64,000 bases of DNA from DASSKP01 sp035695045 (GTDB lineage Bacteria; Actinomycetota; Actinomycetes; JAFAQI01). The translations under genes were made by a program, and so were the position numbers. Numbering within the stretch: the stretch's first letter is position 1; each line of letters opens with the position of its first letter. The notes under the pieces are model-generated. The model was not told where the DNA came from. It made no database searches and saw nothing but the letters and a program-made list of their open reading frames with translations. Where the stretch lies: the NCBI GenBank assembly GCA_035695045.1, contig DASSEX010000069.1, positions 1 through 64,000 on the forward strand, written 5' to 3'. Shown here piece by piece: positions 40,136 through 48,919 of this stretch.

Positions 40136-41776
40136 ATGGGTGCCCGGGGTGTTCGCGGCGCGGTCGCCGGCTTGTTGCTGGCGGCGGGCATCTCTGCGCC
40201 GATCGCGCTCGCCGACAACCCGGTGTCGCCGTACGACGGCGGCAACGTCGTCCAGGCCTGCTACGCGCAGGCCTCGAAGCAGGTCGACGACAACGGCTAC
40301 AAGTTCTGCCGGAGCATGCAGGCGGTCGTCGCCGCCGCTGCGGCCGCATGCCGGACGCCACTTCGTGACGCGCCGGACACCTCCGCGCCGGACTACTGCG
40401 GCGTGTTCGACGGGCGCGAGGTCAGCGAGGCGAAGGTCGAGGCGTACGAGAGCTCGTGGGTCCACCGCGCGCTGACGCTGCAGCGCGCCCTGGGGCAGAC
40501 CGCTCCGCTGTGGGAGGAGCAGTTCGTCCACACGCACAACTCGTTCAACGCGTCGAGCTATGCGGTGCCGACCGACGGTTCCCTGCCGAGCTACTACCCG
40601 ACGCTGACCAACCAGGACCCCAACCAGGTCTACTCGATGACCGACCAGCTGCGCATGGACGTGCGCGCGCTCGAGATCGACCTGCACTGGGTGCCGAGCG
40701 CCTACGGCTCAACGGCGACCCATGGTTACTGGGTGACGATGTGTCACGGCGACGGCGAGGCCCCCGCGGGTCGGGGTGTCTACGTCCACGTCGGTTGCAC
40801 CGACGACCGGCCGTTGCAGGACGGTCTCGCCGAGGTCGCCCGCTGGCTCGCGAAGCATCCGCACGAGGTCGTGCTCCTCTACCTCGAGAACCAGCTGTAC
40901 GACGCCGGTCCGCTGGCGAGCCAGCGACTCGCGCACGACGTCGCCGCCCGACTCATCCGCCAGCAGCTCGGCCGCTTCGTCTACCAGCCGCCGGCCGGCC
41001 TGCCGTCGGGCTCGTGTGCGCCGATGCCGTACGACGCCAGCAGCGCCGACATCCTCGCGGCGGGCAAGCAGCTCCTGCTCGTCGGCAACTGCGGACCCGG
41101 CGCCTGGAACCAGTGGGTGTTCACGCGCGGCCCGGCGTGGGACGAGAGCGGCAACCCGACCGACTACACAGTCCACAACTGCTCCGTCGACTCGAACGGG
41201 ATGCGCACCCACTCCGTCTTCCGCCGATGGTACGAGGAGAGCCCCTGGCTGGAGGCGATGACCGACGCGACGCAGGTGCTGACTGCGGACACGACCGCGC
41301 GCATGGTCCGCTGCGGGGTCAACCTCGTCGGCTTCGACCAGTTGCAGCCGTTCGACGGTCGGTTGCAGGCGTTCGTCTGGTCATGGGCGTCGGGCGAGCC
41401 GACGGCGTCGTCGGGCCCGTGTGCGTTCCAGGGCAGCGATTCGCGCTTCCATGCGTCGTCGTGCGACGTCCAGCGGCACTTCGCCTGCGCCTTGCCGGAC
41501 GGCAGCTTCCGCGTCACCGGCGAGGTGGGCAGCTGGAGTGACGGCTTCGCCGCGTGCCCGGCCGAGTTCGCCGGTAGCCGCTTTGCCGTGCCGCCGAACG
41601 GACTGCGCAATGCCGAGGTCGCTGCGGCCGGTGCCGGGACCGTGTGGCTCGACTATGCGCGCGACCGCAGCGGTGGGTGGCGTCCTGACGCGAGCGCAGC
41701 GGCGGTGCCCCCACCGCCCGGCGAGCCGGGACAGGGTCACGGCAACCGTGGCAGGCACCGCCACCCCCACAAGTAG
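40136..41776 (+). CDS. Secreted PI-PLC-like phosphodiesterase with C-terminal lectin-like region
   Basis: The 546-aa product has a signal peptide (VRGAVAGLLLAAGISAPIALA). The catalytic X-domain fold of phosphatidylinositol-specific phospholipase C follows: first His in FVHTHNSFN (residues 132-134), RALEIDLHW, second His in MCHGDG (residue 204), then VVLLYLEN and LVGFDQLQPF. After about residue 430 a Cys-rich stretch (SSCDVQRHFACALPDGSF; WSDGFAACPAEFAGSRFAVP; VWLDYA) resembles a C-type-lectin-like fold. The tail is Pro/Gly/His-rich. It would act outside the cell on a phospho-lipid or glycan. Confidence 0.82.
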   Translation: MGARGVRGAVAGLLLAAGISAPIALADNPVSPYDGGNVVQACYAQASKQVDDNGYKFCRSMQAVVAAAAAACRTPLRDAPDTSAPDYCGVFDGREVSEAKVEAYESSWVHRALTLQRALGQTAPLWEEQFVHTHNSFNASSYAVPTDGSLPSYYPTLTNQDPNQVYSMTDQLRMDVRALEIDLHWVPSAYGSTATHGYWVTMCHGDGEAPAGRGVYVHVGCTDDRPLQDGLAEVARWLAKHPHEVVLLYLENQLYDAGPLASQRLAHDVAARLIRQQLGRFVYQPPAGLPSGSCAPMPYDASSADILAAGKQLLLVGNCGPGAWNQWVFTRGPAWDESGNPTDYTVHNCSVDSNGMRTHSVFRRWYEESPWLEAMTDATQVLTADTTARMVRCGVNLVGFDQLQPFDGRLQAFVWSWASGEPTASSGPCAFQGSDSRFHASSCDVQRHFACALPDGSFRVTGEVGSWSDGFAACPAEFAGSRFAVPPNGLRNAEVAAAGAGTVWLDYARDRSGGWRPDASAAAVPPPPGEPGQGHGNRGRHRHPHK

Positions 41777-41839
41777 TCAATCGCCGGCTGGTCGCGATAG
41801 AACGCGATGAGGCGGCGATCGATGCTGCGCGGGCGTCAC

Positions 41840-41845
41840 TAAGGT
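41840..41845 (+). promoter_or_regulatory. Leaderless -10 element of the LLM oxidoreductase gene (TAAGGT)
   Basis: TAAGGT is 6 nt ahead of the GTG at 41852, and no ribosome-binding site is present. Confidence 0.55.
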
Positions 41846-41851
41846 GACCGC

Positions 41852-42817
41852 GTGGCTGCCCGTTTCGGAATCACCGTGCCCTTCGAGGGCGTCCCGCTGC
41901 TCGAGCAACGATCGCTCTTCGAGTCGCTGCCCGACCTCGGTTACACCGACGTCTGGTCCGCGGAGTCCAACGGCAACGACGCGTTCACACCGCTGGCGCT
42001 CGCGTCCGTGTGGGCTCCGTCGCTGCGGCTCGGCACGTCGATCGTGCCGGTCTACACCCGTGGACCGGCGACGCTGGCGATGTCTGCCGCGACGATGGCC
42101 GCCGCCGCTCCCGGCCGCTTCGTCCTCGGTGTGGGGTCGTCGTCGAACGTCATCGTCGAGCGATGGAACGCGATCGAGTTCGACCGGCCCTACCAGCGCG
42201 TTCGCGACACGGTCCGGTTCGTGCGCGCCGCTATGACCGGCGAGAAGGTGACAGAGAAGTACGAGACCTTCGAGGTCAATGGCTTCCGGCTCGGCTTCAC
42301 GCCGCCGGAGCAGCCGCCGATCCTCGTCGCGGCGCTGCGCAGCGGGATGCTCAAGCTCGCCGGCCGCGAGGCCGACGGCGCGATCATCAACTGGCTCTCT
42401 CCCGACGACGTGCGCACGGTGGCGCCGTACGTGCACGAGGGCGGCCCCGGCAAGGAGATCGCCGCCCGGATCTTCGTCGCACCCACGACCGACGCGGACA
42501 TGGCACGAGGAGTCGCCAAGTTCGCGATCGCGGCGTACATGACCGTGCCGGTCTACCGCGCGTTCCACGAGTGGATGGGTCGCACCGAGATGCTCCAACC
42601 GATGTGGGACGCATGGGCGGCCGGCGATCGCAAGGCCGCGGTTGCGGCGATCCCCGACTCGGTGGCCGACGACCTTGTCGTGCACGGCGCGCCGGAGGCC
42701 TGCAAGGAGCGGATCCAGGCCTACGTCGAGGCAGGCGTGACGACGCCGATCCCGGCGATCCTGCCCGTCGGAGTCCCCGCCGCTGAAGCGATCCGCCTGA
42801 TCGCGCCTGGAGGTTGA
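41852..42817 (+). CDS. LLM class F420-dependent oxidoreductase
   Basis: The 321-aa protein has the luciferase-like TIM-barrel fold: FGITVPFEGVPLLEQ at the start, YTDVWSAESNGNDAF, RLGTSIVPVYTRGPATLAMSAATM, and FVLGVGSSSNVIVERWNAI. These features match actinobacterial F420-dependent enzymes rather than FMN monooxygenases, although cofactor choice cannot be proven from sequence. The C-terminal VVHGAPEACKERIQAYVEAGVTTPI is typical of the group. It overlaps the downstream membrane-protein gene by 1 nt (TGATG). Substrate unknown. Confidence 0.88.
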   Translation: MAARFGITVPFEGVPLLEQRSLFESLPDLGYTDVWSAESNGNDAFTPLALASVWAPSLRLGTSIVPVYTRGPATLAMSAATMAAAAPGRFVLGVGSSSNVIVERWNAIEFDRPYQRVRDTVRFVRAAMTGEKVTEKYETFEVNGFRLGFTPPEQPPILVAALRSGMLKLAGREADGAIINWLSPDDVRTVAPYVHEGGPGKEIAARIFVAPTTDADMARGVAKFAIAAYMTVPVYRAFHEWMGRTEMLQPMWDAWAAGDRKAAVAAIPDSVADDLVVHGAPEACKERIQAYVEAGVTTPIPAILPVGVPAAEAIRLIAPGG

Positions 42818-43464
42818 TGATGAAGCGATCGACTGCCGTGCTGGGGGCGACCGTCGGTTTCGCGTTGCTCTACCTCGGCGCGACGATCGCCCTGGGCACG
42901 CCACCGAAGATCGACGACAGCGGGGCTGTCGTCGCGCACTGGTTCTCGCAGAACGGTGGCCACGTCCGCACCTGGGCCTGGTTGCTCACGCTGTCGTCGC
43001 CCTTGTTCGCGCTCTACGCCGCCTTCGTGCGACAGCGCCTGCCGGTGGGCCTTCGCGACCTCTGGCTGATCGGAGCGGTCGCGTTCATCGCCGAGACCGC
43101 TCTGCAGAGCTGGATCTGGCTCGCGCTTGCCGTTCACGGTCGATCGATCAGCCCGGGCACTGCGCGCACGTTGCTGGACGTCGCGGACTACTGGGGCCCG
43201 GTGCTCACGAGCACCACGGTGATGATGCTGCTGCCTGTCCTGTTCGCCGCCCTCGGTCCCGAACAGATGCTGCCGCGCTGGCTCGGCTACCTCGCTGCCG
43301 TCGCCGCCGCCGAGCAGCTGGTGGAGACGCTCACGATCTTCGGCAGGAACGGCTTCATGGCCCCCGGTGGACCGATGAACGTCTTCCTCGGCGCCGGTCT
43401 GGTGGCGGTCACACTCGTTGCGCTTGGTGTGGTCGTCTCGCGACTCGAGCGCGCGCCGGTCTGA
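42817..43464 (+). CDS. Hypothetical integral membrane protein
   Basis: The 215-aa protein has about six hydrophobic segments (VGFALLYLGATIAL; AWLLTLSSPLFALYAAFV; LWLIGAVAFIAETALQSWIWLAL; VLTSTTVMMLLPVLFAAL; YLAAVAAAEQLVETLTIF; VFLGAGLVAVTLVALGVVV). It has no identifiable catalytic motif. ATG 42817 overlaps the LLM stop; ATG 42820 is better spaced from the GGAGG at 42809 and may be the true start. It converges on the PhaC-like hydrolase gene. Confidence 0.75.
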   Translation: MMKRSTAVLGATVGFALLYLGATIALGTPPKIDDSGAVVAHWFSQNGGHVRTWAWLLTLSSPLFALYAAFVRQRLPVGLRDLWLIGAVAFIAETALQSWIWLALAVHGRSISPGTARTLLDVADYWGPVLTSTTVMMLLPVLFAALGPEQMLPRWLGYLAAVAAAEQLVETLTIFGRNGFMAPGGPMNVFLGAGLVAVTLVALGVVVSRLERAPV

Positions 43465-43483
43465 CCGCGGGCCCGGCGCACGG

Positions 43484-44719
43484 TCAGACGGGCGCGACGG
43501 CTCCGGTGATGCGCGCCGTGGGGGAGGAGGCCGCTGCGTCCTGCTGGTCGAGCCACTCGAGCACCGCCGGATAGAGCGTTGTCGGAGCGTCCACCCCGGC
43601 GACCATCGAGACGTGCCCGCCGGGGCTGCGGGTCACCTGCACCGGGCCGCTCAGCAGGCGCGTGAGCGCGAGAGATGACGGCGGCGGGACGATGTGATCG
43701 CGTTCGCTCACGACGACGAGCGTCGGCGTCGTGATCCGGCGGATGTCGAGCGCGGTGCCGCCGGCGGGCCATCCGTCGCCCATCAGCGGGTTGGTCCGGA
43801 ACATGTCCACCAGGTCGAAGAAGACGCCACCCGAGAGCGGCCGCTGCTCCCACGTCCAGCGGGTCAGCGCGCCGGCGATGCGGCTGGCGGCCGGGTCACG
43901 TCGCAGCCGCCAACGCTGGCGCGCGGCGCGGACCGCCATCGGGCGCAACAGATGGAACGACTCACGGATCGCAGCAGCGGGCACACATCCGTGGCCGTCC
44001 AGCAGGAGCGGCGGAAGCAGCCAACGCGCCGTCATGACGGCTTGCATCCCGCCACGCGCGGCCGCGTCGACCATCGGCGCGATCAGCGACAGGGAGGCGA
44101 CTCCGCCGGCGTCCACCGCGGTCGCCAGCAGTGCGACCGGTGCGCCGCTGCAATAACCGACGACATGGACCGGACGCCGCGCGCGGCCGCCGGCGACCTC
44201 GAGTGCGGACCGGACGAGTGCGCTCTTGTCCAAGACCGTGTGCGCCGCGGTGGCTCGGTCAGGTTCGTCCCAGTCCAGCAGGAAGACCTCGCGTCCGGCC
44301 GTCGTCAACGCTTCGACGAGGCTGCAGCCGGGCGCCAGGTCGAGAATCCAGGGCCGGGTGACCAGCGAGTGCACGATGAGGACCGGCGGCAGTGCACTGG
44401 GTCCTCCGGGGGCTCCGTAGTGCAGCAGTCGTCCGCCCGGCCACCGCATGACCTCACGACTTGCCGTGGCGGCGACGGGCGCACGGTGCGTGCCGATGAT
44501 GCGGTCGACGACGTGCGGCCAGGACAGGAACCACAGCAGGACGCGGAACAGTTCGCTCCGCAGCGCCCTCCAGCCGGGCAGGGCGCCGGTCAGGATCCAT
44601 CGACGGTCTGTGGCCCGCAGGCGCACGAACTCCCACGTGCCTGCAGCGACGAGCAGAGCGAGGAGCGCGAGCAGGACCAGATCCGGGTTCGGTCCGCTGG
44701 TTCCGGCGTCGCCGCTCAC
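43484..44719 (-). CDS. Alpha/beta hydrolase, PHA synthase (PhaC)-like
   Basis: The 411-aa protein has an N-terminal hydrophobic helix (DLVLLALLALLVAAGTWEF), then an alpha/beta-hydrolase domain. The nucleophile elbow reads VVGYCSGAPVAL with Cys190, the Cys-type lipase box of polyhydroxyalkanoate synthases instead of the Ser of ordinary hydrolases. The acid and base are visible as VVSERDHIVPP and PGGHVSM. It is shorter than typical PhaC (about 560-590 aa) and no phasin, PhaA or PhaB gene adjoins. The start GTG 44719 is chosen to avoid overlap with rsbQ; the true N-terminus is uncertain. Confidence 0.75.
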   Translation of the reverse strand: MSGDAGTSGPNPDLVLLALLALLVAAGTWEFVRLRATDRRWILTGALPGWRALRSELFRVLLWFLSWPHVVDRIIGTHRAPVAATASREVMRWPGGRLLHYGAPGGPSALPPVLIVHSLVTRPWILDLAPGCSLVEALTTAGREVFLLDWDEPDRATAAHTVLDKSALVRSALEVAGGRARRPVHVVGYCSGAPVALLATAVDAGGVASLSLIAPMVDAAARGGMQAVMTARWLLPPLLLDGHGCVPAAAIRESFHLLRPMAVRAARQRWRLRRDPAASRIAGALTRWTWEQRPLSGGVFFDLVDMFRTNPLMGDGWPAGGTALDIRRITTPTLVVVSERDHIVPPPSSLALTRLLSGPVQVTRSPGGHVSMVAGVDAPTTLYPAVLEWLDQQDAAASSPTARITGAVAPV

Positions 44720-44784
44720 CTGGGAGGAGTTCGACGTGCCTCGTCCCGGCCCTGCCGCAGCGACGGACCGTCGCGGCTGCGGCG

Positions 44785-44790
44785 TATCGT
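44785..44790 (+). promoter_or_regulatory. Possible -10 element of the rsbQ-rsbP operon (TATCGT)
   Basis: TATCGT lies 8 nt ahead of the GTG at 44799, slightly further than in the other leaderless starts of this window. No ribosome-binding site is present. Confidence 0.4.
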
Positions 44791-44798
44791 GACGAATT

Positions 44799-45611
44799 GT
44801 GGATGTTGTGAGGCGGCACAACGTCAACCAGTCGGGCCGCAGCGATGGCCAGCCGATCCTCTTCGCCCACGGCTTCGGCTGTGACCAGAACATGTGGCGC
44901 TTCGTGGCGCCGAGGTTCGAGGCCGACTATCGCGTCATCTTGTTCGACCACGTCGGAGCGGGACGCTCGGATCTGTCGGCGTACGACCGGCACCGCTACT
45001 CCACCTTGCAGGGTTACGCGGACGACGTCCTGCAGATCTGCGCCGCACTCGACCTGGACGACGTCGTCTTCGTCGGACACTCCGTCTCGGCGATGATCGG
45101 TGTGCTCGCCGCCGCCCGGGAGCCCGACCGCTTCGCCTCGCTGGTGCTCGTCGGTCCGTCACCGCGCTACATCAACGACGAGGGGTACGTCGGTGGTTTC
45201 GAGGCCGCCGACATCGACGACCTGCTCCGGTCGCTCGAGAGCAACTACCTCGGCTGGTCCGCCGCCATGGCTCCGGCCATCATGGGCCGCCCTGATCAGC
45301 CGGAGCTGGGTCAGGAGCTGACCGACAGCTTCTGCCGCACCGACCCGGACGTCGCACGCCACTTTGCCCGGGTGACCTTCACCTCCGACAACCGGGCGGA
45401 TCTTGCGCGAGTGGACATCCCGACGCTCGTCCTGCAGTGCTCCGACGATGTGATCGCGCCGGTGAGCGTCGGTGAGTTCGTCAGCCAGCAGATGCCGCGG
45501 GCGACGCTGGTGCAGCTCGAGGCGACGGGGCACTGCCCCAACCTGTCGGCGCCTGACGAGACCACGGCAGCGATCGAGGCGTTCCTGCACCGCATCCCCG
45601 CACAGACGTGA
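44799..45611 (+). CDS. rsbQ: RsbQ-like alpha/beta hydrolase (energy-stress sensor)
   Basis: The 270-aa product aligns with B. subtilis RsbQ, the alpha/beta hydrolase needed by phosphatase RsbP in the energy-stress branch of the general stress response; plant KAI2/D14 receptors are relatives. The triad is Ser95 (VGHSVSAMIG), Asp217 (SDDVIAP) and His245 (TGHCPN), almost the same positions as in B. subtilis (96, 219, 247). The oxyanion loop is FAHGFGCDQNMW. The next gene overlaps by 4 nt (GTGA) and encodes a PAS-PP2C phosphatase, reproducing the known RsbQ-RsbP pairing. Its natural ligand is unknown. Confidence 0.9.
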   Translation: MDVVRRHNVNQSGRSDGQPILFAHGFGCDQNMWRFVAPRFEADYRVILFDHVGAGRSDLSAYDRHRYSTLQGYADDVLQICAALDLDDVVFVGHSVSAMIGVLAAAREPDRFASLVLVGPSPRYINDEGYVGGFEAADIDDLLRSLESNYLGWSAAMAPAIMGRPDQPELGQELTDSFCRTDPDVARHFARVTFTSDNRADLARVDIPTLVLQCSDDVIAPVSVGEFVSQQMPRATLVQLEATGHCPNLSAPDETTAAIEAFLHRIPAQT

Positions 45612-46804
45612 CCATCGGTCAGGGCGATGCCCTCGAAGGCTTCATCGATGCGCTTCTCGATGACAACGCGGGGCAGCTGTACGAGCGCGCTCCTTGCGGA
45701 TATCTGTCGACGACCCCTGACGGCACGATCATCAAGGCCAACGAGACGTTCTTCGCGCTGACGGGGTACCGGCGCGGTGAGCTGGTCGGACGGGTCAGGT
45801 TCGCCGAGCTGCTGTCTCCGGGCGGCCAGATCTACCACGAGACGCACTACGCACCGCTGCTGCGCATGCAAGGCACCGCGCGCGAGATTGCCTTCGACGT
45901 CGTACGCGCGGACGGCGAACGTCTTCCCGTGCTCGTCAACTCCGTGCTCGAGCGAGATGCTCAGGGTCACGCCATCGTCATCCGCACAGCGGTCTTCGAC
46001 GCGTCGCAGCGACGCGAGTACGAGCGCGAGCTTCTGCGTGCGAAGCAGCGGGCGGAGGAGTCCGAGGCGAATGCTACGCGGTTGGCGCACACACTGCAGC
46101 AGACGCTGATCCCCCCGACGCCGCCCGTGATCCCGCAGCTCGACATCGCCGCTCGGTACCGCCCGGCGGGTGACGGCGGTGTTGTCGGTGGCGACTTCTA
46201 CGACGTGTTCCAGGTCGCCGATGAAGAGTGGGTCGTGGCGGTCGGCGACGTCTGCGGCAAGGGCGTCGACGCGGCGGTGGTGACGGCACTCGCGCGCTAC
46301 ACGCTGCGCGCGGCTGCGATGCAGCACTCCTCGCCGGCTGCTGCGCTGACGGTGCTCAACGCCGCCCTGCTCGCAAGCGGCACGGATCGCTTCTGCACGG
46401 TGGCCTGCCTCCGGCTCCACCGGGAGAGCGGCGGATGGCAGGGCACTCTCGCTCTCGGTGGCCATCCACGGCCCGTGCTCGCCAGCGGCGGGACTGCTGC
46501 TCTGGTCGGCGAACCAGGGTCTCTTCTCGGTGTCCTGCCCGAGCCGGAGGTGACAGACCTTCGACTCGGGCTGGCGCCGGGAGAGTCGCTGCTCCTCTAC
46601 ACCGACGGCGTGCCCGAAGGTCGCGACGACGACCGGTTCTACGGCATCGAGCGGCTGCTCGCCCTCGTGGGCATGCTGCAGTCGGATGCCGACGAGCTCG
46701 CGGGGGCGGTGCTCGACGACGTCCTCGCTTTTCAGCAGGGAACGGCCCGCGACGACATCGCACTAGTTGCGCTTCGAGTGCCCGCGGGTGCCGTGTCGGC
46801 CTAG
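45608..46804 (+). CDS. rsbP: RsbP-like PAS-domain PP2C phosphatase
   Basis: The 398-aa protein has a PAS domain (about residues 22-140; RAPCGYLSTTPDGTIIKANETFFALTGYRRGELVG), a short coiled coil (YERELLRAKQRAEESEANA), and a SpoIIE/PP2C phosphatase (about residues 175-395). Metal-binding Asp residues sit in GGDFYDVF, VGDVCGKGVDAA, YTDGVPEGRD and RDDIALVAL. In the B. subtilis system RsbP dephosphorylates the STAS antagonist RsbV when energy falls. No RsbV/RsbW/SigB operon adjoins, so targets must be elsewhere. Its stop shares CTAG with the convergent 46801-47244 gene. Confidence 0.9.
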   Translation: MTIGQGDALEGFIDALLDDNAGQLYERAPCGYLSTTPDGTIIKANETFFALTGYRRGELVGRVRFAELLSPGGQIYHETHYAPLLRMQGTAREIAFDVVRADGERLPVLVNSVLERDAQGHAIVIRTAVFDASQRREYERELLRAKQRAEESEANATRLAHTLQQTLIPPTPPVIPQLDIAARYRPAGDGGVVGGDFYDVFQVADEEWVVAVGDVCGKGVDAAVVTALARYTLRAAAMQHSSPAAALTVLNAALLASGTDRFCTVACLRLHRESGGWQGTLALGGHPRPVLASGGTAALVGEPGSLLGVLPEPEVTDLRLGLAPGESLLLYTDGVPEGRDDDRFYGIERLLALVGMLQSDADELAGAVLDDVLAFQQGTARDDIALVALRVPAGAVSA

Positions 46805-47244
46805 AGGTCGGAGACGCTGCGCAGCGCGCGGAAGGGCTTCGGGGGCGGCTGCATCTGCGCCCGCGGGCAGGTCGCCAGGGTGAGCCCGCCGTAGCCGAGC
46901 GGCTCGTCGCACAGCGACTCGACCGTCCAGCCGGCCTCCGTGCCGAACGGAGTCACCGTCACGCGGTAGAGCGTGACCTCGTAGCGAGTCGTGGCGCCGT
47001 AGATCGCCTCGATGCAGCCGATCAGCTCCCCGATCGGCCGACCGAGGCTGTCGACGCCGGACGTGTCGTAGCGCAACCACTGCCGCGGCGTCGCAACCCA
47101 GCAGCCACCCTTGTCCAGGGCCTGGGCCTGGAGTGTCGCGAGGATCTGCCGGGCCGCCTCCTCGGGCACGATGGCGGCTGGGCGGATGATCTCGGAGACG
47201 ACACCGAAGCCGTACTGCTCGATCCCGATGAGCGTGTCCCGCAT
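46801..47244 (-). CDS. Hypothetical cytoplasmic protein (147 aa)
   Basis: The product starts at ATG 47244 behind a GGGAGGCGACG ribosome-binding site. It has no signal peptide or membrane span. Visible features are MRDTLIGIEQYGFGVVSEIIRP at the start, a beta-rich core (TRYEVTLYRVTVTPFGTEAGWTVESL-type region around residues 85-112), and a Pro-rich C-terminus. I do not recognise the family. It is convergent with rsbP, sharing CTAG at the stops, and lies just downstream of the third palindromic element. Confidence 0.65.
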   Translation of the reverse strand: MRDTLIGIEQYGFGVVSEIIRPAAIVPEEAARQILATLQAQALDKGGCWVATPRQWLRYDTSGVDSLGRPIGELIGCIEAIYGATTRYEVTLYRVTVTPFGTEAGWTVESLCDEPLGYGGLTLATCPRAQMQPPPKPFRALRSVSDL

Positions 47245-47347
47245 CGTCGCCTCCCCACTCGTTGCGCCACGCGGCTGACACGTGAATCGTCCATCGGGAG
47301 CAGCGCTCTTGACTCCTTCCGCGATCTTCACCTGTTCGGCTCAACCG

Positions 47348-47409
47348 GTTGAGTGCGACGAAATCCCCCTAACTCGGCCGTCGGATAGGGGGATTACGTC
47401 GCACTCAAC
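47348..47409. repeat. 62-bp palindromic element, copy 3 (supplies a stop codon)
   Basis: Arms 47348-47371 and 47386-47409 pair over 24 positions with one A-A mismatch, at the position that differs between copies 1 and 2. The loop is 14 nt. The TGA stop of the reverse-strand AMP ligase (47405-47407) lies inside the right arm. Confidence 0.88.
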
Positions 47410-48919
47410 GTTGGGGGGCGGGGCTCCAGTCGGCGCCTTCGCGAAGGGTGGGCTTGAGCACCTTGCCGCCGGGGTTGCGGGGGAGCGGCTCACTGCGAAC
47501 CGAGACGAACTGCGGGACCTTGAAGTCGGCCAACCGCGACCGCGCGAAGTCCATCACGGCGCCGACGTCCAGCGACGAGCCCGGCGTGGGCACGAGGATC
47601 GCGCCGACCTTCTCGCCCATCATGTCGTCGGGGACACCGATGACGGCGACCTCGAACACGCCCGGCGCGGCGGCCAGCGCGTTCTCGACCTCGACGCAGT
47701 ACACGTTCTCGCCGCCGCGGTTGATCATGTCCTTCGCCCGGTCGACGATGTAGGTGAACCCCTCAGGTGAGACCCGCGCCATGTCGCCGGTGTGCAACCA
47801 GCCCTTCTCGAACGTCGCAGTCGTCGCGTCGGGCTTGTTCCAGTAGCCGGCGACGACGTTCGCGCCACGGATGAGCAGCTCGCCCACGCCGGTCTGCGGG
47901 TCCGGGTCGGCGACGTCGAGGTCGACGGTGGGCACCGCGAACCCCACCGAGTCCGCGTGAGTGTCGGCGTACTCGTGCGGAAGGAACGTCGACACCGATG
48001 AGGTCTCGGTCAGACCGAAGCCGTTGCCGACGCGCGCGTTGCCGAACGCCGTCTTGATCCGGCCCACGAGCGAGGGCGCGATCGGCGCACCGCCGTACGT
48101 CGCCAGCTCGACCTTCGACAGATCGAAGTCGCCGACGTTCGGCTGGGTGAGGGCGTACCAGAAGATCGCGGGCACGGTCGTCACGACCGTCACTCGCTCC
48201 TCGGTGATCGCCTTCAGGAAGCGCTGGACGTCGAACGTCGGCATCACGATCGTCGTGCCGCCGTCGGAGAGCGTAGGCAGCAGCTGCGAGTTGCAGCCCG
48301 TCACGTGGAACAGCGGCACCGACACGAGGTTGCGCATCGGGTCGCCGTCACGCGGCTTGCGGATGCGGATGACGTTCTCGATGTTCGTGACGAAGTTCTC
48401 ATGCGTCGTCATCGCACCTTTGGGAAAGCCGGTTGTGCCGGAGGTGTAGAAGATCGCGGCCAGGTCGTCGAGACCGAGGTCGTCGGCGACGAAGGGTGAC
48501 CCGTCGGGAAGAGCGTCGTCGGGGGAGAGCACGACCTTGGCCCCGGAGTCGCTGACGACGTAGTCGACCTCCGGCTCGGCGAACCGGGTGTTGACCGGAA
48601 CCACGACACCGCCGGCCAGCTGCGTGCCGAAGAACGCGAGCACCCACTCCAGCTTGTTGCCGTGGCGCACGGCGACCCGGTCGCCGCGGCCCAGTCCGGC
48701 CTCGCGCAGCCCACCTGCGACCCGGGCCGCGCGGTCCCACAGCTCCTGATAGGTGAGCCGTGGTCCGTCCAGCTCGACGACCGCCTCGGCGTTCGGCGAG
48801 GCGTCGACCGACGTCCGCAGCATCTCCACGAGGGACGCCGGCAGGTCGTCGAAGTGCTTGACGCCGTCGGCGTCGCGACTGATCCCGCTCTCGTCGAACG
48901 GGCGAATGAGCTCCGTCAT
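47405..48919 (-). CDS. AMP-dependent acyl-CoA synthetase/ligase
   Basis: The 504-aa adenylate-forming enzyme has IFYTSGTTGFPKGAMTTH (phosphate loop, about residues 165-182), GNGFGLTETSSVSTFLP, GWLHTGDMARV, DRAKDMINRGGENVYCVEVE, and the catalytic Lys in NPGGKVLKPTLRE. This pattern is common in medium-chain or aromatic acid CoA ligases. It overlaps the upstream lactonase-like gene by 1 nt (TGATG). Its final residues and stop codon run into the third palindromic element, so the C-terminus may have been trimmed or reset when that element arrived. Confidence 0.92.
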   Translation of the reverse strand: MTELIRPFDESGISRDADGVKHFDDLPASLVEMLRTSVDASPNAEAVVELDGPRLTYQELWDRAARVAGGLREAGLGRGDRVAVRHGNKLEWVLAFFGTQLAGGVVVPVNTRFAEPEVDYVVSDSGAKVVLSPDDALPDGSPFVADDLGLDDLAAIFYTSGTTGFPKGAMTTHENFVTNIENVIRIRKPRDGDPMRNLVSVPLFHVTGCNSQLLPTLSDGGTTIVMPTFDVQRFLKAITEERVTVVTTVPAIFWYALTQPNVGDFDLSKVELATYGGAPIAPSLVGRIKTAFGNARVGNGFGLTETSSVSTFLPHEYADTHADSVGFAVPTVDLDVADPDPQTGVGELLIRGANVVAGYWNKPDATTATFEKGWLHTGDMARVSPEGFTYIVDRAKDMINRGGENVYCVEVENALAAAPGVFEVAVIGVPDDMMGEKVGAILVPTPGSSLDVGAVMDFARSRLADFKVPQFVSVRSEPLPRNPGGKVLKPTLREGADWSPAPQR

